36,887 bases of DNA from contig LUJM01000067.1 in NCBI GenBank assembly GCA_001689415.1, forward strand, positions 1 through 36,887, read 5' to 3'. Shown here one piece after another: positions 1-7,412 of this stretch. A program made the translations under genes and the position numbers. The first letter of the stretch is position 1. Each line of letters starts with the position of its first letter. The DNA comes from Bacteroidales bacterium M2. GTDB lineage: Bacteria > Bacteroidota > Bacteroidia > Bacteroidales > Muribaculaceae. The notes below the pieces were generated by a model. The model made no database searches, was not told the DNA's origin, and saw nothing but the letters and a program-made list of their open reading frames with translations.

Positions 1-25
1 ATTATACATTTTGTATTGCGCATTA

Positions 26-1567
26 TCAATAACCTCCCGAATCGATTTTCATCACATTACTTTCGAAATTCTCGCGGTCTATTGCTCGCGATTTCAACCG
101 ATTGCGGTACGAATAAATAGTATTGAGCGAATAATTGAGGATTTGCGCGATGCGGGAGCTCTCCTCTATGCCCAGTCGCATAAAGGCCAGGATACGCAAA
201 TCGGTATTGAGAACTTCGCCAGGGGCAAGGTGTATACGCGAGTCGGGCCGCAAGAGGGAGTTGACCTGCGCCACAAAGTTGGGATAGATATGCAGGAAGG
301 CATTATCGAACACATCGTAGAATTCGCGGCTCTGTTCTTCGATAAATTTTCCCGATTTCGTCATACGGTACAATTCATCCGCCTGACCGGCTGCAAGTTT
401 TCGCGACGCTATCTTACACAACTGGTTGAGTTTATCCATATATATCGAGCACAGTTGCAAGAACTGACTGATATACACTTCCTTTGCATTATTTGCCGCC
501 CTGAGATTCTCTTGCAGCGCGGCCATTCGCTTCATCTCGTGGCGCAACAGCAGCATCACCACCACAAGCACTATAAGCAGCACCGACATAGCCACAAGGA
601 TAATATATATAATACGGCGGCTTTTGGCCATATTGCTATTGTGTGCTCGCTCGATTATAGGCAATGCTCGCGACGATTCTATCATACGCAGCGGAGCGCC
701 GCACTCCACGGCATTCTCAAGCGCCGACGACAAGTAAAGGTAAGCCCTGTTGATATCGCCCGAGGCGTATACCGTAGACCCGAGTTCCTGGAGCGAAGCA
801 ACCTCGCGGGTAGCCGACACCACGTCGGCATCGGCTGATATGGCAAGATAATAGGTATGAGCCTCGTTATCACCATTGCTCTTGGCAATCGACGACAGAT
901 GATGTGCCGCCCTTGCTCGCAATTTTGCGTTTGGGTCTGTATTCACAAATTCCTCGAGCAGCACTCGCGCAACCTCGTTGCGGCCTCGCAGAAAATTGTA
1001 CTCAGCCTCGTTGAAGCGGTAATCAGGGCTATCTTTGGGTAACACAAGCAGCAGTTTCGACTGCAAATCGAGAGCGGCCTGCATATGCGGCACCGAAACC
1101 TCCGGATAACTCTTGAAAAACGCTGCTATATAACTGTGCATCTGTCGCCCGGCATCAAAATACGACGCTAAAAGGGAATCGGGCACTTCGCCCTTGTCGA
1201 CAGAGTCGTAGGTCGACACAGCCGTATCGAAAAACCCGCCCAAGGGCATCAACGACGCAAGTTTCCAGCGATATGGCAGGTCGTGAGGACTCGGTAAGTC
1301 AACTCCTCGGCGAAAATACACCAGCGCCGAATCGTTGTTGAAACCCGTATAAGCTTCGCCTATTTGCATTATAAGATCATGCCGCGTGGAATCGGCCTGA
1401 TACAGCCCGCAGAGGCTGTCGATATACTCCTGACGCCGAGAATTGAAACTGTAGCGCTCTTCAAGCGACCTGTCGAGGCGCAATAAGGCTTCGGCTACTT
1501 TGACGTTGTCGACAGCCATTAGCCACAAAGGCAGCAAGGCAAAGATTATCAGTACAATCCGGCGCAT
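26..1567 (-). CDS. TPR-containing membrane regulator, DUF6377 type
   Basis: This 513-residue protein has an N-terminal signal sequence (about residues 1-18), a helical TPR-like region (about 60-310), one strong transmembrane helix (about 318-342), a coiled-coil stretch after it, and a C-terminal segment around residues 465-505 that reads as a helix-turn-helix (RILAFMRLGIEESSRIAQIL then a basic helix). That order (periplasmic TPR sensor, membrane helix, cytoplasmic coiled coil, HTH) matches the Bacteroidota family carrying DUF6377, which I recognise by architecture rather than by a search. Its ligand and targets are unknown. It starts 11 bp after the mutL stop, so the two are probably co-transcribed, although no functional link with mismatch repair is evident. 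The gene ends 25 bp from the window edge and is complete. Confidence 0.8.
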   Translation of the reverse strand: MRRIVLIIFALLPLWLMAVDNVKVAEALLRLDRSLEERYSFNSRRQEYIDSLCGLYQADSTRHDLIMQIGEAYTGFNNDSALVYFRRGVDLPSPHDLPYRWKLASLMPLGGFFDTAVSTYDSVDKGEVPDSLLASYFDAGRQMHSYIAAFFKSYPEVSVPHMQAALDLQSKLLLVLPKDSPDYRFNEAEYNFLRGRNEVARVLLEEFVNTDPNAKLRARAAHHLSSIAKSNGDNEAHTYYLAISADADVVSATREVASLQELGSTVYASGDINRAYLYLSSALENAVECGAPLRMIESSRALPIIERAHNSNMAKSRRIIYIILVAMSVLLIVLVVVMLLLRHEMKRMAALQENLRAANNAKEVYISQFLQLCSIYMDKLNQLCKIASRKLAAGQADELYRMTKSGKFIEEQSREFYDVFDNAFLHIYPNFVAQVNSLLRPDSRIHLAPGEVLNTDLRILAFMRLGIEESSRIAQILNYSLNTIYSYRNRLKSRAIDRENFESNVMKIDSGGY

Positions 1568-1578
1568 GATTCGCTTAT

Positions 1579-3438
1579 TCAGATTTCAAACCTACGCGCT
1601 ATGTCGTCGTTACTCAATAGCGATATCACCGCAAGCCCGTCGGGCGTATAGTCGGGCTCGGCACAGCGGAATAGGTCGGCTATAATCGCATCCATATCGG
1701 CCTGCGACAAGGTCTGCTGCGATTTCACAGCACCGGCTCGAGCCATTGCAAGGGCAAGCGGAGCCTTGAACGCAGCCGGGTCGGCATCGCCTTCCTGTTC
1801 CAGACGGTCGAGCACGGTGAGTATCGCCTCTACAGGGCTCACACCCGACAAGGGCGCCGGAATGGCAGTAACACTCCAGCGGAGTTTGCCGTTTTCCCTC
1901 AATGCAAAACCGAGGTCGCCGAAATGCTTCATATTGGCAAGCAGGGTTGCGTTCTGCGCCGGTGACAGTTCGAAATCCTCGGCAAAAAGCACCTGCTGCG
2001 ACGCGATCTCTCCGTCGGCAAGTTGGGCCATATAACGCTCGAAAAGTATACGCACATGGGCGCGGTGCTGCGATATGAGCATTATGCCGTTGGGCGATGC
2101 AGCCACGATATAGCGGCCCTGCAATTGGAAACAGGTCGATGCTTCTTTCTCGATTTCCTCTGGGGCGAATATGCTGTCGTCGCTATCCTCGGGAATCTGC
2201 ACGGCTGCAAAGGCATCGTCGCGCTTGCGGTTGAAACTCTCGTACAGTTTCTCCCAGTCATCCGGCACGCGGTCGCGGCTGCTCTCGGCACTGAAGCGCC
2301 GCGAGCCATAGGTCGTCGGGCTGGAATCGGGCGTCGAGAATGGATTATAAGCCGCGTCGAATTCGGTCGACGGGGTAGCCGTGTCGCTATCGGGGTTAAA
2401 GAGAGGTATATCCGGGCTGTCGCTTTCGAAATCGAGCGCCCCGGCCGCCTGGGTCTTGCCCAAGGTCTCGCGGATTGCCGCTACAAGTATCTGCCATATG
2501 GCCTGCTCGTGTTCGAATTTTATCTCGTACTTCTGTGGATGTATATTCACATCTATCGTCGAGGGGTCGACGGTGAAGTTGATGAAATAGGACGGTTGCG
2601 AATCGGGGGCGATAAGCTGCTCGTAGCACGACAGTACGGCCTTGTGGAAGAACGGATGACGCATGAAGCGGCCGTTGACAAAGAGAAACTGCTGATAGCC
2701 GCGCTTCTTGGCCGACCGGGGCAAGCCGATAAAGCCTTCTATTTTCACCAGCGAGGTCTCTGTCGAGATATGCGCGAGCGAACTCTCCATGTTCTTGCCA
2801 AAGAGGTCCGACACGCGCTGCTTCAAGCTGCCACGGAGAAATTGATGCAGGGTCACATCATTGTGTATCAGGGTGAAATCGATATCGGTATTCACCAGGG
2901 CAAGGCGTTCGAACTCGCGAAGGATATGGTTCAGCTCTACGCTGTCCTTCTTGAGAAACTTGCGGCGGGCAGGCATATGGAAGAATATATTTTTCACCAT
3001 AAGGTTAGTACCGGGTACGCACGATGCCGGTTCCTGGCCCTCGAATTTCGATTCGGATATCAGCAGGCGCGTGCCAACAGTATCGCCGTGGCGCATGGTG
3101 CGCAGGTCGATCTGCGCTACAGCCGCAATCGACGGGAGGGCCTCGCCGCGGAAGCCCATAGTATGTAATGTATAAAGGTCCGATGCCGACGATATCTTGC
3201 TCGTCGCATGCCGCTCAAATGCCATACGTGCATCGGTCGGCGACATGCCGCAGCCATTGTCGACCACCTGTATAAGCGTGCGGCCGGCATCCTTGAGTAT
3301 TATCGATACTGCAGTTGCACCTGCATCGACGGCATTCTCTACCAACTCCTTTATCACCGACGCAGGGCGCTGTATCACCTCGCCGGCAGCTATCTGGTTT
3401 GCCACCGAATCCGGCAGCAATTTTATCACATCGTTCAT
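1579..3438 (-). CDS. mutL: DNA mismatch repair protein MutL
   Basis: A GHKL-type ATPase of 619 residues that couples mismatch recognition by MutS to strand removal. The N-terminus shows the MutL ATP-site motifs: NQIAAGEVI and the ELVENAVDAGA helix (Bergerat motif I), DNGCGM, and TSK followed by GFRGEAL. The middle holds the ribosomal-S5-like fold, then an acidic linker (about 340-430) and the C-terminal dimerisation domain (437-619). The C-terminal metal-site motif DQHAxxE reads SQHRAHV (456-462), and the CPHGRP motif is replaced by YTPDGLAV (597-604), so the latent endonuclease of many MutL proteins appears absent. The start is fixed by the conserved N-terminus. A complete promoter sits immediately upstream, leaving almost no 5' leader. 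It is probably the first gene of a two-gene unit with the DUF6377 gene. Confidence 0.97.
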   Translation of the reverse strand: MNDVIKLLPDSVANQIAAGEVIQRPASVIKELVENAVDAGATAVSIILKDAGRTLIQVVDNGCGMSPTDARMAFERHATSKISSASDLYTLHTMGFRGEALPSIAAVAQIDLRTMRHGDTVGTRLLISESKFEGQEPASCVPGTNLMVKNIFFHMPARRKFLKKDSVELNHILREFERLALVNTDIDFTLIHNDVTLHQFLRGSLKQRVSDLFGKNMESSLAHISTETSLVKIEGFIGLPRSAKKRGYQQFLFVNGRFMRHPFFHKAVLSCYEQLIAPDSQPSYFINFTVDPSTIDVNIHPQKYEIKFEHEQAIWQILVAAIRETLGKTQAAGALDFESDSPDIPLFNPDSDTATPSTEFDAAYNPFSTPDSSPTTYGSRRFSAESSRDRVPDDWEKLYESFNRKRDDAFAAVQIPEDSDDSIFAPEEIEKEASTCFQLQGRYIVAASPNGIMLISQHRAHVRILFERYMAQLADGEIASQQVLFAEDFELSPAQNATLLANMKHFGDLGFALRENGKLRWSVTAIPAPLSGVSPVEAILTVLDRLEQEGDADPAAFKAPLALAMARAGAVKSQQTLSQADMDAIIADLFRCAEPDYTPDGLAVISLLSNDDIARRFEI

Positions 3439-3443
3439 AGGAG

Positions 3444-3474
3444 CAAAAATACATATTTTTGCCCGAACAACAAA
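3444..3474 (-). promoter_or_regulatory. mutL promoter
   Basis: On the minus strand TTTG (3474-3471) is followed after exactly 19 bp by TATTTTTG (3451-3444), a match to the Bacteroidota sigma consensus TTTG-N19/20-TAnnTTTG. Only five bases separate the -7 box from the mutL ATG, so the transcript would be leaderless or nearly so. Confidence 0.75.
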
Positions 3475-3512
3475 ATCATTTAACCAGGCTTTCTAACGCC
3501 CTCTAAAAAATA

Positions 3513-3551
3513 CCTATAGTTGACAATAGCAATTTTCATACTTGTTGTCAA
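3513..3551 (-). terminator. weak terminator-like hairpin after the tviB-like gene
   Basis: Minus strand: an inverted repeat TTGACAA (3551-3545) / TTGTCAA (3526-3520) flanks the stop codon of the dehydrogenase gene. A run of six T residues follows at 3510-3505 on this strand. The stem is only 7 bp with an 18-nt loop, so this is a weak call. Confidence 0.3.
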
Positions 3552-4849
3552 AGTCGTTTGTCTGCAACACCTTCGGGCAAGAAACCTTTGATATCGTAAA
3601 CTACCGACACTTCTTTGCGAAGACTATCGATGTCAAGTTCTCGGAATACGTCGTGTGCCACACATAAAACAACCGCATCAAAGCGCCCGTCGGGCAATTC
3701 GTTTGCGACTTCTATTCCATATTCGTGCATGCATTCTGCCGGTTTGGCCCAAGGGTCATATACGGTAACCCCGACACCGAAATCAGCAAGGCTTTCTACA
3801 ACCTGGCTCACTTTGGTATTGCGGACATCGGGGCAATTTTCCTTGAACGTAAAACCAAGCACAAGAACTTTTGACTTATTGATAGGTATATCCTTGCGTA
3901 TCATGCACTTTACAATCTGCTGGGCTACATATTCGCCCATACCGTCGTTGATGCGGCGACCGGCCAGGATAACCTCCGGATGATAACCCTTGTCTTGGGC
4001 AAGCTGCGCAAGGTAATAGGGGTCTACTCCTATACAGTGACCACCTACAAGGCCCGGTTTGAATGGCAAGAAATTCCATTTAGTAGATGCTGCCTCAAGC
4101 ACATCATGGGTATCGATACCTACGAGTGCGCAAATCTTGGCAAGCTCATTCATAAATGCTATATTGATGTCGCGCTGTGAATTCTCAATCACTTTTGCTG
4201 TCTCTGCGACCTTGATGCACGACGCTTTGAATGTTCCGGCAATAATGACCGAACTGTATACTTTATCTATCAGTTCGGCGGCCTCGGGAGTAGAACCGGA
4301 AGTAATTTTTCGTATTTTTTCTACTGTATGCAGCTTGTCGCCCGGATTGATGCGCTCCGGCGAATAACCGGCAAAGAAGTCTACATTCAGCTTCAGACCC
4401 GATTCTCGCTCTATCACCGGTATGCACTCATCTTCAGTAACGCCGGGATAGACTGTTGATTCATAAACTACAATATCTCCGGGCGATATATACTTACCTA
4501 CTGTTGAGCTGGCTCCGTATAGAGGTGTCAGATCAGGGGTATTGTGCTTGTCTACAGGTGTAGGTACGGTAACTACATAGAAATTACAATCCGCAAGCAA
4601 TGAGGCATCGTCGGTGCAATACAGACCGGCACTACCTATTGCAGGCGAGCTTGTTGCCAATGCAGCCCTCAGTATGTCGGAGTCTACCTCGAGTGTCGAG
4701 TCGTGACCCGACATAAGCTCTTCTATGCGATTCTTCTTCAGGTCAAAACCAACTACCGGGAACCGTGTGGCGAAGAGTCTTGCCAAGGGAAGACCTACAT
4801 AACCAAGGCCGATAACTCCTATTTTTACTTCCTTAAGGTCGAGTATCAT
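3548..4849 (-). CDS. UDP-N-acetylhexosamine 6-dehydrogenase (TviB/WbpO-like)
   Basis: A nucleotide-sugar dehydrogenase of 433 residues that oxidises C6 of a UDP-sugar to the uronic acid with two NAD+. The Rossmann motif GLGYVGLP lies near the N-terminus. The catalytic cysteine is Cys272 in GGHCIGVDPYYL, followed by the C-terminal UDP-binding domain (FTFKENCPDVRN). The GGHCIGVDPYYL form and the TviC-like epimerase directly upstream favour the UDP-GlcNAc/UDP-GalNAc branch over UDP-glucose. I chose the ATG at 4849 because it places MILDLKEVKIGVIG in register with the family; an in-frame ATG at 4882 would add 11 unlike residues. With its neighbour it should supply UDP-GalNAcA-type precursors for capsule or LPS. 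Substrate is inference from family and context. Confidence 0.9.
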   Translation of the reverse strand: MILDLKEVKIGVIGLGYVGLPLARLFATRFPVVGFDLKKNRIEELMSGHDSTLEVDSDILRAALATSSPAIGSAGLYCTDDASLLADCNFYVVTVPTPVDKHNTPDLTPLYGASSTVGKYISPGDIVVYESTVYPGVTEDECIPVIERESGLKLNVDFFAGYSPERINPGDKLHTVEKIRKITSGSTPEAAELIDKVYSSVIIAGTFKASCIKVAETAKVIENSQRDINIAFMNELAKICALVGIDTHDVLEAASTKWNFLPFKPGLVGGHCIGVDPYYLAQLAQDKGYHPEVILAGRRINDGMGEYVAQQIVKCMIRKDIPINKSKVLVLGFTFKENCPDVRNTKVSQVVESLADFGVGVTVYDPWAKPAECMHEYGIEVANELPDGRFDAVVLCVAHDVFRELDIDSLRKEVSVVYDIKGFLPEGVADKRL

Positions 4850-4916
4850 CGTTATATATAGTGTCTGAGAATATTGATGCATTTTACATGCACCGATATT
4901 CTTTTAACGCATTTTT

Positions 4917-5891
4917 CTATTTTAAATTGTTCCAATACCAATCAACTGCTTTCTCAAGACCTTGCGAGAACATATACAGGGGCTGGTAACCCAATAGTTC
5001 CTTAGCCTTGTCAATTGATGCCAAGGAATGAGGAATATCGCCAAGGCGCTCAGGACCATGCAAGATTTCGACCTCGCTGATTGCCGGATCATACTTGCTC
5101 AACAGCGTACGAAGGGTCTCGGCAAGATCATTGAGGCACGTACGCTCTCCGCATGCTGTGTTATAAACCTGATTTACTGCTGCCGGATTTTCGCTTTCTA
5201 TTGCCAGACGGTTCATCTCAATCACATTTTCAACATATGTGAAATCTCGAGAATAATCGCCGCTACCATTTATCACGGGGCTCTCATGAGCCATGAACTT
5301 CTTGACAAAGAGGGGTATCACTGCGGCATATGCGCCATGGGGATCCTGTCGGCGGCCAAATACATTAAAATACCTCAGGCCGATGCACTCCATTCCGTAT
5401 GTACGTGCGAATACGTCGGCATACAATTCATCAACATATTTGGTTATCGCATAGGGCGACAAGGGCTTTCCTATCTTATCCTCAACCTTCGGCAAGGTTT
5501 TCGAATCGCCATAAGTCGAGGAGCTGGCGGCATAAACGAAGCGTTTAACACCGGCATCGCGGGCTGCCACAAGCATATTCAGGAATCCTCCGATATTGAC
5601 GGCATTGGTGGTTATAGGGTCTTTTATTGATCGTGGTACTGAGCCGAGAGCGGCTTCATGGAGTACATAGTCCACGCCCTCTACAGCCTTTCGACAGTCT
5701 TCTAAATTACGGATATCTCCTACTACAAGTTCAAATCTTGAATTGGGTATGAGGTGAAGTATATTTTCGGGATGACCGGTGGCAAAGTTGTCGAGACATC
5801 TTACACGGTAACCGGCTTCGAGAAAGTATTCACACAAATTGGAGCCGATAAAACCGGCGCCTCCGGTTATGAGCAGTTGTTTATCTTGCAT
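4917..5891 (-). CDS. UDP-N-acetylglucosamine 4-epimerase (TviC/WbpP-like SDR)
   Basis: A 324-residue extended short-chain dehydrogenase that should interconvert UDP-GlcNAc and UDP-GalNAc (or their uronic acids) through a 4-keto intermediate. The NAD site is GGAGFIG (residues 10-16). The catalytic set is the Ser123-125 cluster with Tyr147 and Lys151 in YAITK. GSVPRSI near residue 83 and the SRDFTYV stretch are typical of the WbpP/TviC group, which separates it from plain GalE. It is the first gene of a two-gene unit with the dehydrogenase 67 bp downstream and has its own strong promoter. No glycosyltransferases are near, so the sugars must be used by a cluster elsewhere. Exact substrate is inferred. 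Confidence 0.9.
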   Translation of the reverse strand: MQDKQLLITGGAGFIGSNLCEYFLEAGYRVRCLDNFATGHPENILHLIPNSRFELVVGDIRNLEDCRKAVEGVDYVLHEAALGSVPRSIKDPITTNAVNIGGFLNMLVAARDAGVKRFVYAASSSTYGDSKTLPKVEDKIGKPLSPYAITKYVDELYADVFARTYGMECIGLRYFNVFGRRQDPHGAYAAVIPLFVKKFMAHESPVINGSGDYSRDFTYVENVIEMNRLAIESENPAAVNQVYNTACGERTCLNDLAETLRTLLSKYDPAISEVEILHGPERLGDIPHSLASIDKAKELLGYQPLYMFSQGLEKAVDWYWNNLK

Positions 5892-5910
5892 GATAGCTAT
5901 ATATTTTTTG

Positions 5911-5941
5911 CAAATATAGTAATTTTTTTAAGTGTGTCAAA
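5911..5941 (-). promoter_or_regulatory. promoter of the tviC/tviB-like unit
   Basis: Minus strand: TTTG (5941-5938), 19-bp spacer, TATATTTG (5918-5911), a perfect Bacteroidota consensus. The -33 box starts six bases beyond the stop codon of the upstream UDP-glucose dehydrogenase gene, so the pair is transcribed independently of it. The leader is about 15 nt. Confidence 0.75.
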
Positions 5942-5947
5942 AATACA

Positions 5948-7276
5948 CTAATCGTGTCTGAAAATATCCCGCGTGTATACCTTGTCGGCTACATCGTCGA
6001 GAATATCGTCGTAACGATTGGCTATAATGGTTTGTGACATTGATTTAAATTTGTCAAGGTCGTTGATGACCTTGCTGCCGAAGAAGGTGGTGCCGTCGGC
6101 AAGGCTCGGCTCGTAGATTATCACCTTAGCCCCCTTGGCCTTGATGCGCTTCATAACACCCTGTATCGACGAGTGACGGAAGTTGTCGGAGTTCGATTTC
6201 ATCGTCAGCCTGTATACGCCTATCACCGTCTCTTTCTCGCGGTCTACGTCCCACTCGCTCGACCCTATATAGTAACCTGCCTTGCGCAGCACCTGGTCGG
6301 CGATAAAGTCCTTGCGGGTGCGGTTGCTCTCCACAATGGCTGTCATCATATTCTGGGGCACATCGGCATAGTTGGCAAGCAGCTGCTTGGTATCCTTGGG
6401 CAGGCAGTAGCCGCCGTAGCCAAACGACGGATTGTTGTAGTGACTGCCGATGCGGGGGTCGAGGCCGACACCACTGATTATCGCCTGGGAATCAAGGCCC
6501 TTGAGTTCTGCGTATGTATCAAGCTCATTAAAGAAGCTTACCCTGAGGGCGAGATAGGTGTTTGCGAAAAGTTTCACCGCCTCGGCCTCTTTGAGCCCCA
6601 TAAACAAGGTAGGCATATCCTCTTCGATTGCCCCCTGCTGCAGCAAGGAAGCGAAGACTTCGGCCGACTCACGCATATGGTTTCCGGCGACGGCCTTGAT
6701 TGCCTCGTTTTCCTCATCGAGGTCGCTTATCAGCTTAGGGTAGCCTACGATAATGCGCGAAGGGTAAAGGTTGTCGTAGAGCGCACGGCTCTCGCGGAGG
6801 AATTCGGGAGAGAAAAGAAGCCTGAATTTGCGGGTCTTGTCCCAGCCGCGCTCTTTGAATATACGTGCATATTTCACATACAGCGACCGGCAGTAACCCA
6901 CAGGTATCGTCGATTTTATCACCATAGTGGCCTCGGGGTTGGATTCGAGCACGAGGTCTATCACCTCTTCCACATGGCTTGTATCGAAGTAGTTGCGCAG
7001 CGGGTCGTAATTTGTCGGCGCGGCAATCACCACAAAGTCAGCATCGCGGTAAGCCTCGGCACCGTCGAGCGTCGCACGCAAGTCGAGAGCTTTTTCCGAA
7101 AGATACTTTTCGATATAGTCGTCTTGTATCGGCGATATCCTGTTGTTGATTTTTTCTACCTTTTCAGGTATCACATCAACGGCCGTAACGTGGTGATGCT
7201 GTGCCAATAAGGTAGCTATCGACATACCAACATAGCCCGTTCCGGCAACCGCGATATTGTACTTTGTTTTTTCCAT
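5948..7276 (-). CDS. ugd: UDP-glucose 6-dehydrogenase
   Basis: A 442-residue member of the UDP-glucose/GDP-mannose dehydrogenase family, making UDP-glucuronate for surface polysaccharides. The Rossmann motif is GTGYVGMS. The catalytic cysteine is Cys291 in YGGYCLPKDTKQL, the form usual for short bacterial Ugd proteins. The central helix region (EAVKLFANTYLALRVSFFNE) and C-terminal domain are complete. The N-terminus MEKTKYNIAVAGTGYVGMS leaves no room for a different start. It lies directly upstream of the tviC/tviB-like pair but is separated from it by that pair's promoter. With them it forms a small uronic-acid sugar-nucleotide block. Confidence 0.95.
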   Translation of the reverse strand: MEKTKYNIAVAGTGYVGMSIATLLAQHHHVTAVDVIPEKVEKINNRISPIQDDYIEKYLSEKALDLRATLDGAEAYRDADFVVIAAPTNYDPLRNYFDTSHVEEVIDLVLESNPEATMVIKSTIPVGYCRSLYVKYARIFKERGWDKTRKFRLLFSPEFLRESRALYDNLYPSRIIVGYPKLISDLDEENEAIKAVAGNHMRESAEVFASLLQQGAIEEDMPTLFMGLKEAEAVKLFANTYLALRVSFFNELDTYAELKGLDSQAIISGVGLDPRIGSHYNNPSFGYGGYCLPKDTKQLLANYADVPQNMMTAIVESNRTRKDFIADQVLRKAGYYIGSSEWDVDREKETVIGVYRLTMKSNSDNFRHSSIQGVMKRIKAKGAKVIIYEPSLADGTTFFGSKVINDLDKFKSMSQTIIANRYDDILDDVADKVYTRDIFRHD

Positions 7277-7280
7277 ACGA

Positions 7281-7288
7281 CAAAGGTA
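7281..7288 (-). promoter_or_regulatory. -7 promoter element of ugd
   Basis: TACCTTTG on the minus strand matches TAnnTTTG and lies only four bases before the ugd ATG. No convincing TTTG was found 19-21 bp upstream. If used, it would give a leaderless mRNA. Confidence 0.5.
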
Positions 7289-7360
7289 AGCAAAAATTTA
7301 ATTTTTCCCTATGTTTATTTTCAATATTTATTATTTTTAGTTTCGCAAACGCGAATAAAT

Positions 7361-7391
7361 GAAAACGAGGCCGACGCATGCGCCGGCCTCG
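7361..7391 (-). terminator. terminator after the GH97 gene
   Basis: Minus strand: CGAGGCCG (7391-7384) pairs with CGGCCTCG (7373-7366). A palindromic CGCATGCG sits within the loop, and TTTTC follows the stem. It lies 21 bp after the GH97 stop. Confidence 0.65.
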
Positions 7392-7412
7392 ATATATGAA
7401 GTTGAGTATCTA

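Noticed and set aside
2023..3168. 381-codon plus-strand open frame opposite mutL
   Set aside because: It lies wholly within a certain mutL and has no domain pattern or promoter; it follows from codon bias on the other strand.
6173..7210. 345-codon plus-strand open frame opposite ugd
   Set aside because: Same reasoning; ugd motifs are complete on the minus strand.
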